Shown here: in pieces, positions 55,120-64,000 of the stretch
Numbering within the stretch: position 1 is the first letter of the stretch
Layout: every line of letters starts with the position of its first letter
Assembly: GCF_014851815.1 (NCBI RefSeq)
Contig: NZ_JACVAJ010000001.1
Span: 248,001-312,000, forward strand
Direction of reading: 5' to 3'
Source: Pseudoxanthomonas sp. PXM01
GTDB taxonomy: Bacteria; Pseudomonadota; Gammaproteobacteria; Xanthomonadales; Xanthomonadaceae
DNA: 64,000 nt
Notes under the pieces: generated by a model
Seen by the model: the letters and a program-made list of their open reading frames with translations, nothing else
Databases searched by the model: none
Told to the model about the DNA's origin: nothing
Position numbers and translations under genes: made by a program

Positions 55120-55914
55120 TCAGTCGGCGGGCGCCAGGAAGGCGCGGATGGCTGGCCAGTAGGACGGATCCGACGACAGGTCGTCGTGTCCGGCATGCGG
55201 AAAGTCGACCACCTGCGCCTGTCCCTTGTATGTCGCCAGCAGCCGGTCGGTGTGCGGGGGCGGTACCACTGCATCCCGGCCGGCGCGTAGCGCGAGCAGC
55301 TTCCCGTGGTGGCCGGGCAGTCGTGCGACGGAGTCGTAGCGGTCCTTCAGCAGCAGGCGGACCGGGAAGGCCGGATAGTGCGATTGCGCGACGGCGGCCA
55401 GGCTGTCGAACGGCGTGACCAGCACCAGATTCCGGACGGGGCGCTCCGCCGCCACGTACGTTGCCACGCCACTCCCCAGGCTGCGGCCGATCACGGCCAC
55501 GTCGCCCCCCGTATGGCGCCCCGCGATGTCGTCAAACACTGCGTGCGCATCGGCCAGCAGCGCTGCGTCCGAGGGTTCACCGTCGCTCGCGCCGTAGCCT
55601 CGGTGGGCTACCAGATAAACCGTGCGGGACGGCAGCCACTGGGCAAATACACCGCGGTTGGCCTGCAACGCTTCGGCATTGCCACCGAAGTAAAGCACCG
55701 CGTCCCGGTGACCGGGATTGACGGTCCAGCCCCGCAGGACGGCGTCGGGTCGGGAGATCGCGAAATCGGTCTGGTCCGCAGCGACCCGGGTGAACTGCGG
55801 GTAGTAGATCAACCGGCGCTGCTGCAGGTAGAGCAGGGCGCACAAGGCCAGATACACCGCCAGCAGGGCAAGGGCGACCCACAGGAGCATGCGGCGGACG
55901 CGGCGCTCAGCCAT
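55120..55914 (-). CDS. membrane-anchored alpha/beta hydrolase
   Basis: 264 residues. N-terminal membrane segment (MLLWVALALLAVYLALCALL), then an alpha/beta hydrolase fold with GRSLGSGVATYVA nucleophile elbow (Ser in G-x-S-x-G), Asp in AGRDAVVPP and His in PHAGHDDL. Resembles BEM46/YfhR-type hydrolases; substrate unknown. It overlaps the DUF1244 gene by 8 bp. Confidence 0.85.
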   Translation of the reverse strand: MAERRVRRMLLWVALALLAVYLALCALLYLQQRRLIYYPQFTRVAADQTDFAISRPDAVLRGWTVNPGHRDAVLYFGGNAEALQANRGVFAQWLPSRTVYLVAHRGYGASDGEPSDAALLADAHAVFDDIAGRHTGGDVAVIGRSLGSGVATYVAAERPVRNLVLVTPFDSLAAVAQSHYPAFPVRLLLKDRYDSVARLPGHHGKLLALRAGRDAVVPPPHTDRLLATYKGQAQVVDFPHAGHDDLSSDPSYWPAIRAFLAPAD

Positions 55915-56203
55915 GGCGCTCCTGCGCGGCCTTGAAGGCGGCCAGCTGCTCCGGCGTGGCCTCGCGCTGGTGCTTCGCCTTCCAGTCCGCGAACGGCATG
56001 CCATAGACGCGCTCGCGCGCCTGCTCCTTGTCCATCGCGATGCCCGCATCCACCGCGGCGTCGCGGTACCAGTCGGCCAGGCAGTTGCGGCAGAAGCCGG
56101 CGAGGATCATCAGGTCGATGTTCTGCACGTCCGGACGGTCCTGGTTGAGGTGTTGCAGCAGGCGGCGGAACGCAGCGGCGTCGAGGGCGGTCGTGTCTGT
56201 CAT
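55907..56203 (-). CDS. DUF1244 protein
   Basis: 98 residues. Motif ILAGFCRNCLADWYRDAA and the helical end (YGMPFADWKAKHQREATPEQ) match DUF1244, small all-alpha proteins of unknown function. The start at 56203 gives family length; the upstream frame runs into folD. Divergent from folD. Confidence 0.88.
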   Translation of the reverse strand: MTDTTALDAAAFRRLLQHLNQDRPDVQNIDLMILAGFCRNCLADWYRDAAVDAGIAMDKEQARERVYGMPFADWKAKHQREATPEQLAAFKAAQERHG

Positions 56204-56270
56204 GGGTGCGGGTCGCGCTGGGGTGGGGTAATCGGGGACAATACGCGCCGACTCTACACCGCCCCTTCCC

Positions 56271-57128
56271 ATGACTGCCCGAATCCTGGACGGCCGCCGC
56301 ATCGCCGAGAACCTGCTGGACGAACTGAAAGTCCGGGTCGACGTGCGCGTGGCGGCGGGTCTCGGCAGGCCGGGCCTGGCGGTGGTGCTGGTGGGCGGCG
56401 ATCCGGCCTCCACGGTCTACGTGCGCAACAAGCGACGCGCGGCCGAGAAAGTCGGTATCGAGGCGTTCGACTACGACCTGCCCGCGGGCACGTCCGAGGC
56501 GCAATTGCTCGCGCTGATCGACCAGCTGAATGCCGATCCCAAGATCCACGGCATCCTGGTGCAGCTGCCGCTGCCGGGCATCCCCGATGCCACGCGCCTG
56601 ATCGAGCGGATCGATCCGCGCAAGGACGTGGACGGCTTCCATCCCGCCAATGTCGGCCATCTGGCACTGCGCCAGTTCGGCCTGCGCCCCTGCACGCCGC
56701 GCGGCATCACTACGCTGCTGGGCTATACCGACCAGCCGGTGCGCGGTCGCAACGCGACCATCGTCGGCGTCAGCAACCATGTGGGCCGGCCGATGGCGAT
56801 GGAACTGCTGATTGCGGGTTGCACGGTGACCAGCTGCCACAAATTCACCCCGCGCGAGGTGCTGCAGGCCCGGGTCGGCGATGCCGATATCCTGGTCGTG
56901 GCCGCGGGCAAGCCGGGCCTGGTACCGGGCGAATGGGTCAAACCGGGCGCCGTGGTCATCGACGTCGGCATCAACCGGCTGGATGACGGGCGGTTGGTGG
57001 GCGATGTCGGTTTCGATGCGGCATTCGAGCGCGCCAGCTGGATCACCCCGGTGCCGGGCGGAGTAGGGCCGATGACCGTCGCCACGCTGATGCAGAACAC
57101 GCTGGAAGCGGCTGAAGCGGGGCTCTGA
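56271..57128 (+). CDS. folD: bifunctional methylenetetrahydrofolate dehydrogenase/cyclohydrolase
   Basis: 285 residues. Family motifs: [16 protein letters not shown] (catalytic Lys), [10 protein letters not shown], and GRPMAMELL with the NADP site; the C-terminal [18 protein letters not shown] is standard. Interconverts methylene-, methenyl- and 10-formyl-THF, providing one-carbon units for purine synthesis; guaB/guaA lie next. Confidence 0.95.
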   Translation: MTARILDGRRIAENLLDELKVRVDVRVAAGLGRPGLAVVLVGGDPASTVYVRNKRRAAEKVGIEAFDYDLPAGTSEAQLLALIDQLNADPKIHGILVQLPLPGIPDATRLIERIDPRKDVDGFHPANVGHLALRQFGLRPCTPRGITTLLGYTDQPVRGRNATIVGVSNHVGRPMAMELLIAGCTVTSCHKFTPREVLQARVGDADILVVAAGKPGLVPGEWVKPGAVVIDVGINRLDDGRLVGDVGFDAAFERASWITPVPGGVGPMTVATLMQNTLEAAEAGL

Positions 57129-57198
57129 GTCCGCTGGCCAGCGTTGCGGCCGTCGCACCGGCCCGTTCCATCCGCGACCACCGGACGCAGGCCCATGA

Positions 57199-58707
<1,509 letters not shown>

Positions 58708-58717
58708 TCGTTATCAG

Positions 58718-58745
58718 AGAAGGGAGACGCCAGCGTTTCCCTTCT
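58718..58745 (+). terminator. hairpin between guaB and guaA
   Basis: Stem AGAAGGGAGACG (58718-58729) / CGTTTCCCTTCT (58734-58745) with one G-T pair and loop CCAG; then TCGTTT. May partially terminate or stabilise the guaB mRNA. Confidence 0.6.
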
Positions 58746-58767
58746 TCGTTTACAGCTGCAGGACACC

Positions 58768-60333
58768 ATGACGAATATCCACACCGACAAGATCCTCATC
58801 CTCGACTTCGGCGCGCAGTACACGCAGCTGATCGCCCGCCGCATCCGCGAAATCGGCGTCTACTGCGAAATCTGGGCGTGGGACCACGATCCGGAAGAGA
58901 TCGCGAAGTTCGGCGCCAAGGGCATCATCCTGTCGGGCGGCCCAGAGTCCACGACGCAGCACGGAGCTCCCGCGGCGCCGCAGCAGGTATTCGACAGCGG
59001 CCTGCCGATCCTGGGCATCTGCTACGGCATGCAGACGCTGGCCGCGCAGCTGGGCGGCGCGACGGAAGCTGCCGATGCGCGCGAGTTCGGCCATGCCGAA
59101 CTGCAACTGGTCGCGCACGACGCGCTGCTCGGCGGCCTGAGCGACCATCAGGGCGAGCCGCGCATCGATGTGTGGATGAGCCACGGCGACCACGTCGCCA
59201 AGGCCCCGCCGGGCTGGACGATCACCGCCACCACCGACCGCATCCCGGTCGCGGCGATGGCGCTGGAAGAGAAGCAGTGGTACGGCGTGCAGTTCCATCC
59301 GGAAGTGACGCATACCAAGCAGGGCCAGACGCTGCTGCGCCGCTTCGTGGCTGATATCTGCGGCTGCAAGACGCTGTGGACGGCGGCGAACATCATTGAC
59401 GACCAGATCGCCCGCGTGCGCGAGCTGGTCGGCTCTGACGAGGTGATCCTTGGCCTGTCCGGTGGCGTCGACTCCTCGGTCGTCGCCGCGCTGCTGCACA
59501 AGGCGATCGGCGAACAGCTGACCTGCGTGTTCGTCGACACCGGCCTGCTGCGCTGGCAGGAAGGCGACCAGGTGATGGCGATGTTCGCCGAGCACATGGG
59601 CGTGAAGGTCGTGCGCGTGAACGCCGCCGACCGCTATTTCACCGCACTGGAAGGCGTCGCCGATCCGGAAGCCAAGCGCAAGATCATCGGCAACCTATTT
59701 GTCGAGATCTTCGAGGAAGAGTCGAACAAGCTGAAGAATGCCAAGTGGCTGGCGCAGGGCACGATCTACCCGGACGTGATCGAGTCGGCCGGCAGCAAGA
59801 CCGGCAAGGCACACGTCATCAAGAGCCACCACAACGTCGGCGGTCTGCCGGAGCACATGAAGCTCGGTCTGGTCGAACCGCTGCGCGAGCTGTTCAAGGA
59901 CGAAGTGCGCCGCCTTGGCGTCGAGCTCGGCCTGCCGCGCACGATGGTCTACCGCCATCCGTTCCCGGGCCCGGGCCTGGGCGTACGCATCCTGGGCGAA
60001 GTGAAGCCCGAGTACGCCGAGCTGCTGGCCAAGGCTGACGCCATCTTCATCGATGAACTGCGCAAGGCCGACCTGTACGACAAGACCTCGCAGGCCTTCG
60101 CGGTATTCCTGCCGGTCAAGTCGGTGGGCGTGGTCGGCGACGCGCGTGCCTACGAGTGGGTCATCGCGCTGCGGGCGGTCGAGACGATCGACTTCATGAC
60201 CGCGCACTGGGCGCACCTGCCGTACGAGTTCCTCGGCACGGTCAGCAATCGCATCATCAACGAACTGCGCGGCATCTCGCGCGTGGTCTACGACATCTCG
60301 GGCAAGCCGCCGGCCACGATCGAGTGGGAATGA
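58768..60333 (+). CDS. guaA: GMP synthase (glutamine-hydrolysing)
   Basis: 521 residues. N-terminal class I glutamine amidotransferase with Cys85 in GICYGMQ and His/Glu in [12 protein letters not shown]-pyrophosphatase loop SGGVDSS (231-237); C-terminal dimerisation domain. Converts XMP to GMP. guaB directly precedes. Confidence 0.97.
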   Translation: MTNIHTDKILILDFGAQYTQLIARRIREIGVYCEIWAWDHDPEEIAKFGAKGIILSGGPESTTQHGAPAAPQQVFDSGLPILGICYGMQTLAAQLGGATEAADAREFGHAELQLVAHDALLGGLSDHQGEPRIDVWMSHGDHVAKAPPGWTITATTDRIPVAAMALEEKQWYGVQFHPEVTHTKQGQTLLRRFVADICGCKTLWTAANIIDDQIARVRELVGSDEVILGLSGGVDSSVVAALLHKAIGEQLTCVFVDTGLLRWQEGDQVMAMFAEHMGVKVVRVNAADRYFTALEGVADPEAKRKIIGNLFVEIFEEESNKLKNAKWLAQGTIYPDVIESAGSKTGKAHVIKSHHNVGGLPEHMKLGLVEPLRELFKDEVRRLGVELGLPRTMVYRHPFPGPGLGVRILGEVKPEYAELLAKADAIFIDELRKADLYDKTSQAFAVFLPVKSVGVVGDARAYEWVIALRAVETIDFMTAHWAHLPYEFLGTVSNRIINELRGISRVVYDISGKPPATIEWE

Positions 60334-60336
60334 TGG

Positions 60337-60366
60337 ATTGCCGCGGCTTGTGACGGCCGCGGCAAT
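60337..60366. terminator. terminator between guaA and beta-helix gene
   Basis: Perfect 11-bp stem ATTGCCGCGGC (60337-60347) / GCCGCGGCAAT (60356-60366), loop of 8. A second hairpin GCCGGGC (60376-60382) / GCCCGGC (60387-60393) is next. No T-run; between convergent genes. Confidence 0.65.
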
Positions 60367-60406
60367 GAAGCCGCCGCCGGGCGCAGGCCCGGCGATCAGC
60401 TCGGCA

Positions 60407-61276
60407 TTACTGGATGGTGGTGTTGTCCGTCTGGGTCAGGCAGGACTCGAAGCCCGACACCTCGATGCCCACGGACGTGTTGCCCTTGCACAGTGCGGGT
60501 TGGCCCGACAGGCCCGAGACACCGGGCTCGCGCATCATCAGCGCATTGTTGATCAACTGGCCGCCCGTGGTGTTCGCGCCCTGCGCCCAGCCACTCAACC
60601 AGATGGCGATGGCATGCGTGTCCGTGCGCCGCCGCAGATCCATCACATGGTTGTTGACCAGTCGCGGATTGGTCGAGCCGGAAATCATGAGGCCCACCAG
60701 CAGATAGTCCGCCGTCAGGCCCGCGACCGTGTTGTTGATCGCCTCCTGACCGGTCGCCGAGATCGCGGGCGAGTAGGGCATCAGGCTGATCCCGACGACC
60801 TGGTAGGCGGCGCTGGGCAGGATGTTGGACACACGGTTGTTCACCACGCGCGCGTTGTGTCCCCAGACCATGATGCCGTCGGACAACACGTTCTCGACCC
60901 GGTTGTTGAGGATCTGGGTGTTGCTGCCTTCATGGCCCGCACTGATGCCGCGATCGAAGTTCCTGACGATGCAGTTCTGCACGGTGACGTTCTGCAGTCC
61001 CGACATGCCCGCGATACCGTCCGAACCGGGCGATTGCGTCGCGGCCTGGATGCTGCGGCCCCGGCAGTTCAGCACGACGTCGCTGGAGGCGATGTGGATG
61101 CCGTAATGGCTCTGGACGACGGCGTTGCTGCGCAGGCAATAGTGGCCTGGTGCCGTGATCGTGTAGGGCAGTGACGTGATGATGGTGGAGCAGGTGCCTG
61201 CGGTGGTGGCGTCCTGTGCGAAGGCCGGAGTGCCCAGGGCGGCCAGGGCGAATACCGCTGCGAGTTTCCCAAACAT
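60407..61276 (-). CDS. secreted right-handed beta-helix (PbH1) protein
   Basis: 289 residues. Signal peptide MFGKLAAVFALAALGTPAFA. The rest has parallel beta-helix rungs (NVTVQNCIVRNFDRGISAG, NTQILNNRVENVLSDGIMV, NARVVNNRVSNILP) of the pectin-lyase-like/NosD fold. Six Cys in the mature part may form disulfides. No catalytic site can be named; could be carbohydrate-binding or lyase-like. Isolated between guaA and tadA; AAGGATG RBS before the ATG. Confidence 0.8.
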   Translation of the reverse strand: MFGKLAAVFALAALGTPAFAQDATTAGTCSTIITSLPYTITAPGHYCLRSNAVVQSHYGIHIASSDVVLNCRGRSIQAATQSPGSDGIAGMSGLQNVTVQNCIVRNFDRGISAGHEGSNTQILNNRVENVLSDGIMVWGHNARVVNNRVSNILPSAAYQVVGISLMPYSPAISATGQEAINNTVAGLTADYLLVGLMISGSTNPRLVNNHVMDLRRRTDTHAIAIWLSGWAQGANTTGGQLINNALMMREPGVSGLSGQPALCKGNTSVGIEVSGFESCLTQTDNTTIQ

Positions 61277-61434
61277 TTGCGCATCCTTGTGATCGGTTGA
61301 TGGTGTGGGAGCGCACGCACACCGGCGCCCCCGCTCGCGCGGGCCGTCGGCCTTGGTATCGTCCCCGCGCCGATTCTATCCCTGCCTCAGGGCCTGCGTG
61401 ATGGCAGCGCGTTGTGCGCCGCGGCAACGCAGGC

Positions 61435-61440
61435 GACAAT
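61435..61440 (+). promoter_or_regulatory. -10 box upstream of tadA uORF
   Basis: GACAAT is followed by exactly 6 nt (CCCGGC) and an ATG at 61447, the start of an 8-codon frame ending in the tadA start. Confidence 0.4.
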
Positions 61441-61446
61441 CCCGGC

Positions 61447-61473
61447 ATGGCTCCAGGACGATCCCCCGGATGA
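61447..61473 (+). CDS. 8-codon uORF coupled to tadA
   Basis: ATG at 61447 opens MAPGRSPG and ends at TGA 61471-61473, overlapping the tadA ATG (ATGA at 61470-61473). The -10 spacing would make it leaderless. tadA itself has no good SD, so translation may pass from this uORF. Not proven to be translated. Confidence 0.35.
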   Translation: MAPGRSPG

Positions 61474-61946
61474 GTGGCATCGACGACGAACACTGGATGC
61501 GCCAGGCCTTTGCGTTGGCGGATCGCGCTCAACAGGAATTCGACGAGATTCCGGTCGGCGCGGTGCTGGTGGATGCCGGAGGACAGGTGCTGGGCGAGGG
61601 CTGGAACCGCAACATCGTCGACCACGATCCCACCGCACATGCCGAAGTCGTGGCGATGCGCGAGGCGGGCAGGGTGCTGGGCAATCATCGGCTGGTGGGT
61701 TGCACGCTGTACGTCACGCTGGAGCCGTGCGCGATGTGCGCGATGGCGCTGGTGCATGCGCGCGTGGCGCGGGTGGTGTACGGCGCCACCGATCCCAAGA
61801 CCGGCGCCTGCGGCAGCGTCTTCGACCTGGTCGCGGATCCGCGCCACAACCACCGCATCGAGGTCGTCGGCGGCGTACTGGGCGAAGATGCCGGGCGCCG
61901 TCTGACCAACTATTTCCGCGCCAAGCGCGGTCGGCCACTGGTCTAG
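61470..61946 (+). CDS. tadA: tRNA-specific adenosine deaminase
   Basis: 158 residues. Zinc site His57-Ala-Glu59 (HAEV) and Pro86-Cys87-x2-Cys90 (PCAMC). Makes inosine at the wobble position of tRNA-Arg(ACG). The start at 61470 gives the family N-terminus ([15 protein letters not shown]). Convergent with the DUF2721 gene, 4 bp overlap. Confidence 0.94.
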   Translation: MSGIDDEHWMRQAFALADRAQQEFDEIPVGAVLVDAGGQVLGEGWNRNIVDHDPTAHAEVVAMREAGRVLGNHRLVGCTLYVTLEPCAMCAMALVHARVARVVYGATDPKTGACGSVFDLVADPRHNHRIEVVGGVLGEDAGRRLTNYFRAKRGRPLV

Positions 61947-62407
61947 GGTGTCGGGAACTTCCGCTTGACCTTGCGGTGATCCATCTCTTCGTTGATCGCA
62001 GTCACCGCCAGCGTGGACTCGCGCGCAAGCAGCAGGCTTGCCGCCAGCATCGCCACCACGCCCAGGGCAGCCAGCCATGTGGGCAGCGAGCCCAGCTTGT
62101 GGCCTGAGAACGTATCGACCGCCACCGCCAGACTGGTACCGACGAAGCAGCTGATCGCTGCGTAAAGCAACTGGCCGGCACGCAGGATGATCAGGCTACG
62201 CAGGCGTTGCAGTGCGATGCGTTTCTCCAGCAGCGAGCGCTCGACCTCCTCTTCGGCCTCGGCCAGTTCACGCAACAGGGTGCGGGCCCGATCGATGATG
62301 CGTGCCAGCCGGTTGTTGGCCGACAACAGCAGCGACGCCGTCGCGGTCAGGAAGAATGCGGGCGCGAGCATCGCGGTGAGGACGGCATGATCGGTGGATG
62401 GGTTCAT
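61943..62407 (-). CDS. DUF2721 membrane protein
   Basis: 154 residues with three membrane segments ([20 protein letters not shown], then [18 protein letters not shown] and [17 protein letters not shown]) and a charged helix ([20 protein letters not shown]). Matches DUF2721; function unknown. Divergent from orn. Confidence 0.85.
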   Translation of the reverse strand: MNPSTDHAVLTAMLAPAFFLTATASLLLSANNRLARIIDRARTLLRELAEAEEEVERSLLEKRIALQRLRSLIILRAGQLLYAAISCFVGTSLAVAVDTFSGHKLGSLPTWLAALGVVAMLAASLLLARESTLAVTAINEEMDHRKVKRKFPTP

Positions 62408-62433
62408 GGGCCGGTCGCCGGAGTGGTCTGCGT

Positions 62434-62439
62434 TATGAT
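62434..62439 (+). promoter_or_regulatory. -10 box upstream of orn
   Basis: TATGAT is a good -10. Transcription would begin near 62446, where an out-of-frame ATG lies 6 nt downstream; the orn start is 64-70 nt further. Confidence 0.45.
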
Positions 62440-62509
62440 GACACGATGCGGCCAGTCCGCATTCCCGGCGTGGAATGGCCGGACCTTCTTCCCCGTCATG
62501 GACCGCTGC

Positions 62510-63073
62510 ATGGCCTCGAACAACGCGCACACCGACCGTCTGATCTGGATCGACCTGGAAATGACCGGGCTCGATACCGATCGCGACTCCATCCTGGAGA
62601 TCGCCACGGTGGTCACCGACTCGAAGTTGAACGTGCTGGCGGAAGGGCCCGAATTCGCCATCGCCCACCCCGTCTCGGTGCTGGAGGCGATGGACGACTG
62701 GAACCGCAACCAGCATGGCCGTTCGGGCCTGTGGAAGCGGGCGGTGGAGAGCGAGGTGTCGCTGGGGCAGGCGGAAGCGCAGACCGTGGCCTTCCTCAAC
62801 GAGTGGCTGCCGGCCGGTGCGTCACCGATGTGCGGCAACTCGATCTGCCAGGACCGTCGCTTCCTGCACCGGCTGATGCCGCGGCTGGAGAAGTACTTCC
62901 ACTACCGCAACCTCGACGTCAGCACGTTGAAGGAACTTGCGCGCCGCTGGGCGCCGCAGGTGCTCGAAGGCGTGCGCAAGCAGGCCAGCCACACCGCGCT
63001 GAGCGACGTGCGCGATTCCATCGAAGAGCTGCGTCACTACCGCAAGCACATGGCGGCGCTCGCGGGCGAGTGA
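62510..63073 (+). CDS. orn: oligoribonuclease
   Basis: 187 residues, DEDDh exonuclease degrading 2-5 nt RNAs (and pGpG from c-di-GMP). Motifs: [10 protein letters not shown], then [13 protein letters not shown] and [14 protein letters not shown]. The start at 62510 ([11 protein letters not shown]) aligns with the family; ATG 62498 is an alternative. Neither has a clear SD. Confidence 0.94.
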   Translation: MASNNAHTDRLIWIDLEMTGLDTDRDSILEIATVVTDSKLNVLAEGPEFAIAHPVSVLEAMDDWNRNQHGRSGLWKRAVESEVSLGQAEAQTVAFLNEWLPAGASPMCGNSICQDRRFLHRLMPRLEKYFHYRNLDVSTLKELARRWAPQVLEGVRKQASHTALSDVRDSIEELRHYRKHMAALAGE

Positions 63074-63206
63074 CGTCACCGGGACGCGAGCTCTGCCGCA
63101 GGAATCGACGCAGGATTTGACCTCCTGGAAGCGGCCTGCAGATAATGCCTTGGCCGTCGCAGGGCTTTGATAGGGGCGGCCTGGGCTTCTTGTCGGGGAC
63201 ATCTTG

Positions 63207-64000
63207 ATGCGTATCCAAGCCTGGACCGTCCTGGTCATCGGACTGTGCTGCAATTTCTCCTACGCCACACCCGCGGCACCACAGATCGCACAGGAACTTC
63301 CGCGATGCCAACGGCTGCATGGTGACGCGCCCGCGCTACCGGTCGCGGAGGACTACCCCGGCGGCTTTTCGGCCAAGGGTAATGCGTTGACGCCGGCGAC
63401 CGTGGCCGGTGCCCACACGGTCAATCCGGAAACAGCATCCTGCCTGATCGAGGCTCTTGGCGAGGAACTAGTGGTCATGCAGCCCATGAGCGATGCCGAG
63501 GGCATCGTTGATGCATGGTCTCTACCAGGGGTTGGCATGGGTCGCGAGCCGACGTCCGGCGAGCGGGAGGCGTTGCGCAGCCTGTTCGATACCATGATCA
63601 AGGGACGAAAGGACCGTCCGGTGCTGGTGTACTGCCATCACACGAGTTGCTTCCTTTCCTACAACGCGATCCTGCATTTGCGTGCGGAGGGCTATACCAA
63701 TCTGCTGTGGATGCGTGAAGGCACGCGTGGATGGCGAGCAGCGGGTCTGCCGACGGGACTGACCCGGCAGAAGGGAAACCGTCAATGGCCCGACGTCGCG
63801 ATCCCCGTGGTGACACCGACATTGGGTGACACCAACTACCCTGCCGCTCCGGACCACTACGACGATGCGCGCTGGGTATCGCTGAACGCAGCCGGTTTCG
63901 ATCGACGCGCGTTCTGTCGGGCCATCGAGTCCGATGATGGCGACGTGGTAGGCGACCATGTGCGTTTCGCTTTTGAAGCCGTACTGGACAAAGCGGCGGG
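63207..64000 (+). CDS. exported rhodanese-like protein, CXXCW-type, cut by window edge
   Basis: A frame open from 63207 to the edge (264 codons, no stop). Signal peptide MRIQAWTVLVIGLCCNFSYA. A rhodanese-like region lies at about 135-183: VLVYCHHTSCFLSYNA with Cys143 and Cys148, then TNLLWMREGTRGWRAAGLPT. The Cys-x4-Cys-[FW]-x-S-x-N-A pattern resembles the PQQ-dependent alcohol catabolism-associated CXXCW proteins rather than the usual CxxGxR rhodanese loop. A further domain begins after 190. Function unknown. Confidence 0.75.
   Translation, partial: MRIQAWTVLVIGLCCNFSYATPAAPQIAQELPRCQRLHGDAPALPVAEDYPGGFSAKGNALTPATVAGAHTVNPETASCLIEALGEELVVMQPMSDAEGIVDAWSLPGVGMGREPTSGEREALRSLFDTMIKGRKDRPVLVYCHHTSCFLSYNAILHLRAEGYTNLLWMREGTRGWRAAGLPTGLTRQKGNRQWPDVAIPVVTPTLGDTNYPAAPDHYDDARWVSLNAAGFDRRAFCRAIESDDGDVVGDHVRFAFEAVLDKAA

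Noticed and set aside
62398-63120. Frame beginning near the ATG at 62446 that sits 6 nt after TATGAT
   Set aside because: It is out of frame with orn and its translation over the orn region is a shadow (Arg/Pro/Gly rich). The -10 box is kept as an orn promoter candidate only.

Overview
The window is a 64 kb stretch of high-GC, tightly packed bacterial chromosome made almost entirely of single-copy core genes. Gene content and order (lapA-lapB-WecA-like-WbpM-like-galU; rlmN-pilF-rodZ-yfgM-bamB-der-moeA; nfuA followed by a proline-rich membrane protein; an agmatine-to-putrescine cluster; a PsrA-type regulator with fad genes) point to a gammaproteobacterium of the Xanthomonadaceae/Lysobacteraceae (Xanthomonas, Stenotrophomonas, Pseudoxanthomonas, Lysobacter group). 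The genus cannot be fixed from the sequence alone. I see no rRNA, tRNA, CRISPR array, transposase or prophage gene. The only mobile-type trace is one REP-like palindrome.

Layout: 1-2976 holds a truncated gene, a secreted M28 peptidase, a NarL/GacA-type response regulator and an unknown exported protein. 3127-7694 is RNase E (rne) divergent from rluC. 7705-12269 holds small membrane/lipoprotein genes, phhB, nfuA, a proline-rich one-TM protein and two related monohaem cytochromes c. 12633-20328 is an RND efflux operon with one adaptor and two different permeases. 20394-26953 is a minus-strand run with a TraB protein, GNAT enzyme, aguB, an NTT-like carrier, a Tat-lipoprotein aldo/keto reductase and aguA (putrescine from agmatine). 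27076-37344 holds rpmJ (minus), then cmk, rpsA, ihfB, lapAB, lipid-linked sugar genes, galU, an FAD oxidoreductase and a tRNA-binding protein. 37416-41674 is a fatty-acid oxidation operon under a PsrA-like TetR repressor with a visible operator. 41898-51029 holds ndk, rlmN, pilF, rodZ, yfgM, bamB, der, moeA and a rhodanese-MoeB fusion. 51030-64000 holds an AraC/SDR pair, a Kef-type antiporter, folD, guaB, guaA, a secreted beta-helix protein, tadA, orn and a truncated rhodanese-like exported protein.

Functional threads are RNA metabolism and translation (rne, rluC, rpsA, rpmJ, rlmN, der, tadA, orn), envelope biogenesis (lapAB, WecA/WbpM-like, galU, bamB, yfgM, rodZ, pilF), nucleotide supply (cmk, ndk, guaAB, folD) and efflux. 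Overlapping stop/start codons (ATGA, TGATG, GTGA) are frequent. At least three genes (nfuA, the MoeB fusion and the Kef antiporter) have a -10-like hexamer exactly 6 nt before the start codon, suggesting leaderless transcripts. The same spacing precedes an 8-codon uORF at tadA. I found no clearly new multi-gene system. The best leads are the leaderless pattern, the tadA uORF, the PsrA operator, the asymmetric RND permease pair, the ndk leader terminator, the beta-helix orphan and the CXXCW-like rhodanese at the right edge.
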